Source: Hyperoplus lanceolatus
Lineage: Eukaryota; Chordata; Actinopteri; Uranoscopiformes; Ammodytidae
Direction: 5' to 3'
Length of the DNA stretch: 64,000 bases
NCBI GenBank assembly: GCA_026929865.2
Contig: CM049413.1
Span: 15,472,501-15,536,500, forward strand
The notes under the pieces: model-generated
Told to the model about the DNA's origin: nothing
The model's database searches: none
What the model saw: the letters and a program-made list of their open reading frames with translations, nothing else
Program-made: the position numbers and the translations under genes
Shown: positions 55,033 to 64,000 of the stretch, piece after piece
Numbering within the stretch: the stretch's first letter is position 1
Layout: each line of letters begins with the position of its first letter

Positions 55033-56551
55033 TACAGTTTTTTTCGATTGCTAAAGCACAGTGGGCACAACTGAAACCACATGAGCAAAACTCTTAACAA
55101 AGTGTACATCACTAAAATGCACCTGTGCAATTCAGTTCATTTTGCCTCCAAAAGTCACTCACAGCAACAAAACTCTTCATACATGTCTGAAAACAAGCTC
55201 ACTGGTTCAAACACTGGCAACATGTTACAATGAAAAACACACATTAACACACACAACACACAGACCTACAAAACACTAACAACAAGCAGCAAAACATAAA
55301 ATATGAACTTTTGATATTTAAAATCATTAAATGATCTGAGTGATTTCAAATAAAACACTTTCATTAGAAAATACTGTAAGAGTAACATATTTTCATTTGA
55401 CCATACCATATTGTTTAGTTAAAAAAAGAGTGAATGAAAACAGCAATTTGATTCAGTATCTCATGGCCTGAGTGAGTCCAACCTGACTTGCTACACAGTA
55501 GCTCCATAACTAGGACATTTGGACTGGACAACAGGCAATATTTTTCCACTTGCTAGTCAGAGGATGGCATTGCATGTAATGTGGATAAGGCAATGTGCTT
55601 TTTGAAGCTTTTCTATTTTTATTTGTTTGTGTCTAGATGAACTTTACAGTGGGCTAGTATATCAATATTTCAAAAAGTCTGTATGATATTTTTAAATTCA
55701 AAAACCTTACAAAGTTCTAAAAACATCTGTGTTTTGCATAAAGCACATCCACGTGCTGTTGCTGCTTTGAAAGAGTAATTCAAATGGTGCATGTGTGTAT
55801 CATCTTGATGCTAAAAACTGTTTTGAAAAGGGATTGTTAGGTTTGGTTTCAAGAGTTCTCTTTTTTATAATACATACGAAAAAAAACAGAATGTAATAGA
55901 GTATAATCTCTCATACAGAGTGAGTGAGAACTGTTAGGTTCCTCCCTATCTTCAGCATTGAGCCTCACTTTTTACAGTGATAAACATCGTATTGTACGTG
56001 TATTTTCTTTTTCTCTGTATGGAGGTATGCAGCAAACCAGTCTGAGATTCAGTGGAAAGCCACATTATCCCTGACAACTACAAAAACTGGAGAGTTTCTT
56101 GCCCTTCAATTTCTATCCTGGTGGAACCATTACGTAAAAAAATAATTGTAATATTTTATTTTCAAGTTTCGTGCTTTTAACTGAAATTCAATAAGCAATT
56201 TATTTTACATATTAGTCATATTATTGGTCATATTCTTCCACAACTTCCATAAGGTAAATGTAGAATCCAATATTTTGTTTTGAATGAGTTCCTAAGAGTT
56301 TTGAAAACAGTGTCTTAGCAATTGAACATTTTGCCAGAAATACACAGTGTTTTGCAGGTTGTTGTCTAGGAATGGTAGAAGAGCTATTGAGTTTTGGTAA
56401 ATGTGGTTACTGTTTGCATTTTGTGTGAAATGAATGAAAAATGAAACACAGTTTGGAACACATGGACTTCTGTAGTGCACACTGTGTTAAGAGTTTTGCA
56501 TATGTGGTTTTAGTTGTGCCCACTGTGCTTTAGCAATCGGAAAAAACTGTA
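55033..56551. mobile_element. Tc1/mariner-like element with long terminal inverted repeats
   Basis: A TA dinucleotide on each side flanks a 1515-bp element (55035-56549). The ends begin CAGTTTTTTTCGATTGCTAA and close with the complement ..TTAGCAATCGGAAAAAACTG. The inverted repeats extend at least 65 bp, including GCACAGTGGGCACAACTGAA and GCAAAACTCTTAAC with few mismatches. TA duplication and CAG..CTG-type ends fit the IS630-Tc1-mariner superfamily. No transposase frame survives: the longest open frame inside is about 60 codons and lies next to the right repeat, so the copy is non-autonomous or decayed. Confidence 0.82.
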
Positions 56552-57211
56552 ACTAGGCTAAATGAGTTTTCACTCGTGTGATATTTTAGATTTGGTCGTA
56601 GTGTTTAAGGTGAGCTGTACTTGATTGTGCATTTACAGGACGTCCACCTTGATACTGTCACCCTTAGTTTTATTGGCCTTGGCTGAAGTGCACTCTGGGA
56701 CACGGGACACTGCTCGGACGTCACAGGACACCACAAGGTCTGGCTTCCGGGGCCAAAATGATTAATTGAGCGCTGATGTGTAGCAAAGGGTGAGAGAACG
56801 AGAGAGAAAGAGATATAATATATATAGTGCGGTAAAAGATGTATAGATAGAAACAGGGAGAAAGTGGGCGAGTAGCAAGTAGCAATGACCACAAGGAGAG
56901 AATATCAGTCACAAGTAGAGAGAGGTAATGAGAGAAAATACTGGACAAGAGACAGAAAGAGGTGGCTGAATTATGTATTGGACAGACGAGGGGACAGTGA
57001 GACAAGGAGAGCCAGAATGGAAGAGAGAGAAAGAGAGAGAGAGAGTGAAAGAGAGAGATGAGGTATCGTCTGTGAGGTCTCATCACACACTTGCTGACAT
57101 TTCTTTAATCTCATGGCCAAGACTAAAGGGCCCACGGAAGCACACACACACACTGTTGCAGGGTGAACATGGTTGCTGGCATGTAGGGATAAAGTAACTT
57201 GTAACTGTGTG

Positions 57212-57213
<2 letters not shown>

Positions 57214-57291
<78 letters not shown>
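57214..57291. repeat. (GT)39 microsatellite
   Basis: Pure GT run of about 78 bp followed by CTG and a T run. Confidence 0.95.
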
Positions 57292-57293
<2 letters not shown>

Positions 57294-57934
57294 TGTTTTT
57301 TTTTAAATGGGTACTCCCTTTGCAAAAAAGGAGAGGAAAAAATAAAAAAAGACAAGCAGGACCCCTAGCATGACATCATATATGTTAATATAAACATGAG
57401 GTCATTTTGATGTGGCAATTAAATTCAGAATACATTTTCTATAGTTACTACAAGAAAACAGTACAGTGTAGTCAATTAAAGGTGTGACAAGGCATGTAAG
57501 GAGAAAAATAAACGAAGGAAAATGTGTTTAGACAAACAAACAAACAGATGCAACTAAGAGAGAAATAAAGCTTAAAAGTTCAGACGGAAACAGACCAAGA
57601 TAAGAGAGTAGTGAAACAGATTAAAGCAACGGGAAGAAAAAAGTAACCCTCACACAAGAGTAGAGGAAATGACACTTTGTTCAGTTGGAAAAATTGTGCA
57701 AATAAGGCATTTAGAGCAGGGGGAACAGGACACAGGAAACAACAATCTCACAAGAGTGGCAGGCAGGCAGGCAGCGTAATTATGGCTCCATCGTTAACAT
57801 TTGATGATTGTTTATGCTCACACACACAATCTCAATAAACCTAAACATGCATGAATGCACATGTGCAAAGCCCAATCAAGACCTTTTTTGACAGCATGCA
57901 CACTCAGCCACATTAGCAATGAAACAGACACACG

Positions 57935-57936
<2 letters not shown>

Positions 57937-57966
<30 letters not shown>
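57937..57966. repeat. (TA)n microsatellite
   Basis: TATATATAATATATATAT-type run of about 30 bp. Confidence 0.9.
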
Positions 57967-59595
57967 TTACAGTATACGCATTGTGAAGCGCTTTCTGCAG
58001 GCAAGACAGTCCTTATAAATACTGTCCACACAGTGTGATTTTGTTTGAGCTCCGTCTCCATGGTGCTGCTTTCTCACATGTTTATAGTGACTGCCGTTAT
58101 AAATTAAAATGATCTTAACAACACTTAAGATGGGCCGTGCATGCGGGTGCAGCCAGGCAGAGACAACAGGGGAGAGTCACAGAGACCTGGGCTATCCCGT
58201 GATCTAGAGAGACAAGAGACAGAGACAGACAGCGAGCAGTGGGAGCAGGTAGGAGACTGGTAGGTAGAAAGAAAAGACTGGACAGCTGCTGCAAACGGCA
58301 ACTACTGTAAGACATAAAGCAGCTCTTGCCAAATGTATTCTAAAAAACGCAGTGATTTGTGTGCCTTTACACCCATGCATACACACATAAGGTACGCTTG
58401 CACAGTCATCCTGAAAACTATATCCACAGCGCTCTCGTGTCTGATGGGGTAAAGTTACAAACACGTGGACAGAGAAGAAAAACCTAATATCTTAACATTA
58501 GCCAGCCAGAGAGATAAACAGAAGCTGTTTGGAATTAAACACATCAATGAGACCGGCCCACCTCTGTGGGGACATGCAATGTAGATGATCCGTCTTCACT
58601 GACATCAAATTAAGTAACATTTTCATTCAACTTTTATATAGCTTTCAAGTTCAAGTCGTAACAATTTACACAGTTTTAAATGTGCAAGTTTACTTTGTTG
58701 TCGCACCTAAAGAGCCTGGTGACCTGATTTGAGTTTAGAAATTCCTTTCCGACACTTAGCGTTGTGCGATGTGACGATATGCATGTACCAAAGGACTACA
58801 TTCATTTGTCTCCTGTCAGAGATTTTGCCTTGAAGAGGTAGTTCTCTACTCAACATGTCTGGGAATATTAGGCCCCTCAGTGCAATGTTGCAAATAAATG
58901 AGATTTATGACAATAAAATTAACAATATGACAATACATATCAATCTGAAGGTACAACATACCATAGAAGATTTCCTTCATATTGCCACCATATCACTCCT
59001 GCTGACAAATAATTCCAGCTTCTGTACCTACCAAATACTGACTCTTAAACCTTCTTTGAATACATTTCCTGTAGCGTTTTATCATATTTAGATTGCTATC
59101 TGAGTCAGCAGCTAAACCTTTCACCTTCCAATTCATCATCACTTATCATGTAGATCAGAGAAAAAGGGTATTCCCACATTTGTATAAACTAAAATGTTAA
59201 TTCCATCTCAGCAGTTAGCTAGACAGTTAGTTTCCACATTATTGAGCATGTGCAGCCACTCATTAGGGTCATGCCTTAAGTGTGCTTCTGAGAGATAATG
59301 GCAAGGCAAAAGCTATTGATTTATTTTCTGCTTGTCTGATGGTCTGGGCACAGACAGACCTTGAATTCTAAAGACTCATCACTCTAACTCACACTGAACA
59401 CCATCATGAACACATACACCATGTTTACCACATTCATTGAAGTCCTGATACGTTTTGTCATTGATCAGAGAAGTTGCACAGCTGTACTATAGGAAAGGTT
59501 ACAGCGTGCCCAAGCTGAGGGCAGCTATCTGCCTTTGTATGGAAGCGACATTTAGCAGAGGTCCATTCAGTGGCACTGCAACGGTGCAACATTTA

Positions 59596-59839
59596 TAGTG
59601 TGAGTAGTCTCGCAAAGCCAGACCAAACTACAGCAAGTAGTATGGTCTGGAAGCACTCCGTTTAGAGCCGTCTATTCGGGGGGGAACTGGGCTGGCCTGT
59701 TTTTATTTATTTAAACCAATCACAATCATCTACGGCGGGGCTAACCCCGGGAAGCAGCCAATGGAGGCGTAGCGTTGTTTGCCGACGCCAGCGCTTAATA
59801 GACGCTGGCGGGAGTGGTCAAGCCAGACTATAGTGTGAG
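59596..59839. mobile_element. Short MITE with 9-bp target-site duplication
   Basis: TAGTGTGAG flanks a 226-bp element (59605-59830) with short inverted ends, TAGTCT and AGACTA, and subterminal AAGCCAGAC on the left and CAAGCCAGAC on the right in direct orientation. The interior is GC-rich with a hairpin-like CCAGCGCTTAATAGACGCTGG. The 9-bp duplication and TAG..CTA ends resemble the element at 29249, suggesting related enzymes mobilised both. Confidence 0.72.
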
Positions 59840-61707
59840 TGACGTCTCAGAGCAGCTTTCCCATGACTTGTGACACAATACATTTCCAGTCAACAAAGAG
59901 TCAGACTTTACTGGCAGGGCCGTCTAACGTCACTGAAGTCCTAATTGTCCTGTTTTACCTAAGTGCTGGGTTGCAGGGTTTTGACAGTCCAGTGTAACAT
60001 TGATTTAAAGCAGGTGTGCACCAGTGTGCAGTTTGAGAACCAAAGCGGTGGCAGCACGGTTAAGTGTTTCGGAAGAAAGATCCCAGAACAGTCAGGAAAT
60101 GAGGTGTTGGGTGAGATTTTGCAGTGAAACAGAGGCAAGTTGATCAATCAATGCTAATCCCGTTTGAAGATGTTTTTCCTTTCTGCAATATGGCCATATG
60201 GTGCAAACGCACAGATTAAGGAGAAGTTTGTCCTATGGAGGAGTTGTCAAAGTGACACAGAAAGTGACAAAGTTGTTTAATTGGTTTCTATTGAGCATAC
60301 CTATACTTGAAGTGACAGGTAATAAACCACATTTATAAATGCATCGGTGCAGTATTTGTGTCAAATCTCACTTCAACCCGCTTCACAAATCCATATTGAT
60401 TGGTAAAATCGTACCAATTTATGAATAAGAACTTGTGCCGAGACCTTATAACATTTCTGTAACTGTTCCATAGAAACAAATAGTCAACAAAACTACAACA
60501 AGAACAAATCAAGTAAATACAATATAATGTGACATGAATGTTTGTATTAGCTGGCAATGTGTATCTTCAAACTGAAGTTATCCCCACCTCCTCAGCATCA
60601 CTGCACACACGGAAATGTGTCAGCAGCTAGAAACATGTAGTTTCAACAATGTAGTCTCCACTGGGATACACTGGCAGAAATCCCAGGGAATTAACAAAAA
60701 GAACACCTGCAGCATTTTGTTTAAATGAATGACTGCTACAAGGAAAATAGCACAACAATGTGTCAGTATTTGCTGGTCCTGTACTGTAGTACGTCAACAG
60801 ACTCGCCACCTCTGCAAAAAATCGCCGATACTATATTTTCTGGAGAGATAGAGAGATGTTATAATAAAATATATGGTTTAAGCTGGGAGGCTGCCTCTGG
60901 ATTTTCCTGGCTGTGAAAACAAATCAAGAGTGTTTAGAGGGTCTCGACTAGTCAAAATAAACTCTTGGCAATTCATTCCCTTTGACCCTCACAGCCAAAT
61001 GCCACAGTATTCCTGGCCCGCTTCAGCAACAATAACATTACATAAACACAGATTATTGCAGATTAGGCGGTGTTAAAGCCCTGCCGATCACCCGGCGTCT
61101 GCAGGATAACCAAACAGGACCATTGTGTGTGTTGATCTAAGTCTCTGCTGAATGTGTGTTTGTGTATTTTTGCATGTATGCTGAATTTCACCTTCAGCCT
61201 TTTTACACGTTGTGCACGGTAAAGTAAATAAACAACAGTAGTTTGCACCCACCTCTCAATAATGATAATGGTGGTGTGTGCAAATATGTGTGTGTGCATG
61301 TCCTGTCCCTGGGTTAAAGTGAGCACAGAGAGCACGGATGGATATTGGGAAGGGAAACCTGACTCCTGGTCGGCCATCCCAGAAAAGACAGCCCAATCCC
61401 CAGGGAGACACATTTTGCCCCGAAAGGAGAAATTAATACAGCAACTAACCTCGACTCTCCTTTCTCCCATACCCACTGCATTCCTCCTCTTCCTACCGTT
61501 CCCTCCTTCCGTGCACAGACAAATCACTTATCCCGTTCACTGCCATTCTCTCCTTAGAAAGATGACAAGAAGAAAACCGACAAATACAGGGTTTTCTTCA
61601 CATTTGAATCTACTCTTTCTGGACTTGATATATGCTCCTGTCTACACTCCCATCTTTTTCCCTTCCTGTTTTGCTTTAATGTGACTGCCTTGTAATATAC
61701 CATTAAC

Positions 61708-61760
61708 CTGCTGAAGTGCCCTTGAGCAAGACACTGGATCCCTATCAGCTGGTGTGGTAG
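61708..61760 (+). repeat. Possible SINE-like relic
   Basis: CTGAAGTGCCCTTGAGCAAG followed by ACACTGGATCCC resembles a short segment I recall as dispersed widely in teleost genomes in SINE- or LINE-type repeats. Only about 50 bp are recognisable and no ends are visible. Confidence 0.4.
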
Positions 61761-63184
61761 GGGACAAGCGGAAAGAGAGTTTTCCTAGAGGGATAGAGTA
61801 TCACATGAGCATTATTATCATTCATCCTTTGCAGCCGAAATCAAGCTCCCTCCTACTCCTTTCCTCTTCTTCTGCTTGTCCTCTGTGTAGCAAGCAACTT
61901 AACGGAAAAACAAAGCCGCAGTGTGGGGAGGCAAGGAGGTTAAAGCAGTGGCTGCAGAATGTGTCAGGCCACCATAAATAAGACTTCACGACACATTCAG
62001 CAAAGTAAAACTGAAAAGCAATGAGGTATGAATATTTTTTTAGCAGGATGTCAAAGATCTTTAAATGACACGAACATGGTTCTGGCACTTTTGGCAGGGA
62101 GCAGAGCAGCACCCAATCTTGACTGAAAAATGGCCGTGCGTCTGTCTCCAAAACTGTGTCTTATATATCTCAAGAACACAAATCTGCCAAAATCCCTTCT
62201 TTGAGTTCTGTGCAAACCAGTTACTCTGGCCTTAATCTCATTAGCAGCTCGACTGGATGTCAGTTCCTCCTTCACTCAAATCAAAGGAAATACCAACGAT
62301 GCGCTATCAAAGAAGACTACTGGGGCTGAACTACTAGTGGGCCTCTACAGTAGACTGCGAATACCCTATGTTTTTAGACGTTTCTGTGTTAAATCTTAAA
62401 TCTACACTCTGTCAATATTCACATTTGAGAAGCTAAAAACAACACATTTTTGCAACAACAACAAAAAAACCTCATCAGTTATCAAAATAGTGTCAGATTC
62501 AGAGATGTAAAATATTGTTTATATGTTGTCTCCCAACAGGCGCTGGTCCCCTTTAATTCCCTTATTTTACATATTTCTCTCTATAACGTTTTCTCTCTTT
62601 AACTATACTCTTCAAAAACTGTCAATCAACCAATTGTTTAATCGATTTACTAGCTCATAATTTGTGTATGTGACTGTTATTATTAATTTAAAGTTTACAA
62701 ACAGACCAGCCAATCAGTACAGACTGGAAGAAAGGGGAAGAGTTAAGAGGCAGTGAGGAAGTGGAAGTCAATTAGACAGGGGCAGTACAGCAAATGAGAG
62801 ATGATATTCCCATTCAGGATGTAAGGGAAGGAGGTACTGATGGAGGAGAGAAAGACTGACAGAAGAGCAAAGGCATTATTCTTAATGGAGGAAAATTTAC
62901 ACAGCAGAGGTGAACAGATAGAAAAAATAGAAAAAAATAAAAAAGCAACCAATGTGCAGTACTGAGCAGGTTGAAAAACCCCATGTTAAGTGCAGAGTGG
63001 CTTTCTTTCTTCACTACTTTTTAGACCCACTTACTTAGTCATCATAAACACGCTCACATGCGCTAAAAGAAAAAAAACAAGAAAAGAAAAGAGCTGTTTT
63101 CTGATTTGATTACCTAGACTATTAATAATAAAAAAGGTCCAACACCAAATGCATCAGTGGTTTTTTGAGGTTATTGGGGGTAAG

Positions 63185-63219
63185 TGTGTGTGTGTGTGTG
63201 TGTGTGGGGGGGGGGGGGG
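63185..63219. repeat. (GT)n followed by G14
   Basis: A short GT run passes directly into 14 consecutive G, a likely unstable and error-prone site. Confidence 0.9.
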
Positions 63220-63429
63220 TTAGTGGAGTTTGTGTTGCATGGTTGAAAACTTGGAAAAGCAGACCAGACTCTTTCCATTGTTCAGGTAAGAAAGTTCTGT
63301 AGTGGCAGATATTGCATATGATATATCTCTGGACTCAAATGTTGGAATGCTTATTAATGCAATAGGAAACATTGTTATTATCTTGTATAGACTTATAAGT
63401 GTAATGAGATATATTGCATGTTGTTTAAT

Positions 63430-64000
63430 TGTAAACTGAAATGTAGATTCCTCAAATGCGTATCCAACAAACCACTCAGATGGGCCACACCTCTCCTATT
63501 GTACTATGCTCAGAACTCCCCCTCTGCCATCTTCAAACTGTCCCCCCCACCATCCCCTCTCACATGACTGGCCAATTGAGAGCATTGCATTGTGGTTATG
63601 GTGAACTGAAGCCATTGTTGTATCTCAACCTGTCTGTCTCCCTACCTGTCTCCCCAGTTTCAGACCAACCTGACCCCTCACATGCTTACAATAACAATGC
63701 ATGTATATTAGAACTGTCTGCCTCCCAACCTGTTTCCCCCTCCTCTTGTAATGTAAGTTAGTCGTCTTCCCCCACCCAGCTTCCTTAAGTATGTATATTT
63801 GAACCTGTCTACCTGTCTCCTACGTATTGTAATTTAGACTCCCCTTCTGGGAGACAAATGTCCTTAAATATGTCATGACTTTAAGGGAACGGGGTCACTC
63901 CTTGCAACTTACTCACATGTGTTGGAACTAGTGACCACTCCGTGGAGTTTCTTGCTATATTGATTGAGGAATAAACCTTTTGCTTTTACAACGTATCACT
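63430..64000 (+). repeat. Possible LTR-retroelement terminal repeat (cut by the window edge)
   Basis: The composition changes sharply here to C/T-rich DNA with repeated CCTGTCT words, and the end reads GAGGAATAAACCTTTTGCTT, a poly(A) signal placement typical of an LTR R region. Neither LTR boundary nor any gag or pol sequence is visible, so this is tentative. It could also be unique intron sequence. Confidence 0.3.

Larger units (their letters stand above)
56552..59595 (-). other. kcnq4: kcnq4 intron 1, stretch between two DNA elements
   Basis: No gene recognised. It holds AG-rich DNA (56780-57060), a large GT array (57214-57291), a GGCAGGCAGGCAG run near 57760 and a (TA)n run (57937-57966). 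Confidence 0.6.
59840..63429 (-). other. kcnq4: kcnq4 intron 1, last part inside the window
   Basis: No exon recognised. Frames at 61063-61527 and 61262-61684 overlap on opposite strands and show no domain. A possible SINE relic lies at 61708-61760, and a GT/G run at 63185-63219. Confidence 0.55.

Noticed and set aside
61063..61684. Two overlapping long frames on opposite strands (154 and 140 residues)
   Set aside because: Mutually overlapping, no domain, no splice or promoter context; most likely chance.

Overview
The window is vertebrate nuclear DNA, most likely from a ray-finned (teleost) fish. The genes have many short exons with GT/AG introns. The proteins are clear vertebrate orthologues but differ from mammals at many positions. 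The gaps are full of long (GT)n arrays and fish-type repeats: TTAA-flanked piggyBac-like MITEs, a Harbinger-like MITE, a Tc1/mariner-like element and an L1/Tx1-type LINE. The species cannot be named. There is no bacterial-style operon, CRISPR array, rRNA or tRNA.

Three protein-coding genes are supported. (1) 2058-2368, minus: one exon of tinagl1, a secreted matricellular protein, carrying the start codon, signal peptide and cysteine-rich N-terminal domain. The rest of the gene lies outside the window, to the left. (2) 20074-22420, plus: a complete seven-exon cfap300 (C11orf70 orthologue, 264 aa), a dynein-arm assembly factor of motile cilia. A perfect RFX X-box palindrome lies 232 bp upstream of its ATG. 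(3) 39588-26036, minus: exons 2-14 of kcnq4, a Kv7.4 M-type potassium channel. They run from S1 through the pore, the calmodulin-binding helices and the assembly domain to the stop codon, with every splice phase consistent over 580 codons. Exon 1 was not found up to base 64000, so intron 1 exceeds 24 kb. cfap300 and kcnq4 converge tail to tail, with predicted poly(A) sites about 0.6 kb apart.

Layout: 1-2057 tinagl1 intron; 2058-2368 tinagl1 exon; 2369-19780 non-coding, with two TTAA MITEs and several microsatellites; 19780-22525 cfap300 and its promoter; 22525-23110 intergenic; 23110-39588 kcnq4 3'UTR, exons and introns; 39589-64000 kcnq4 intron 1. Intron 1 holds a 3.3-kb LINE with target-site duplications, a 1.5-kb Tc1/mariner-like element with long inverted repeats, a 226-bp MITE and possibly part of an LTR at the right edge.

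No wholly new multi-gene system is visible. The most notable features are (TG)n runs in the acceptor regions of both cfap300 exon 4 and the last kcnq4 exon, a 39-bp 'micro-MITE' that is almost only terminal repeats, the X-box promoter, and the rearranged LINE that keeps both ends but has lost most of its middle. Reading was by eye. Exon borders rest on GT/AG sites, phase continuity and recalled family protein sequences, not on alignment or transcripts.
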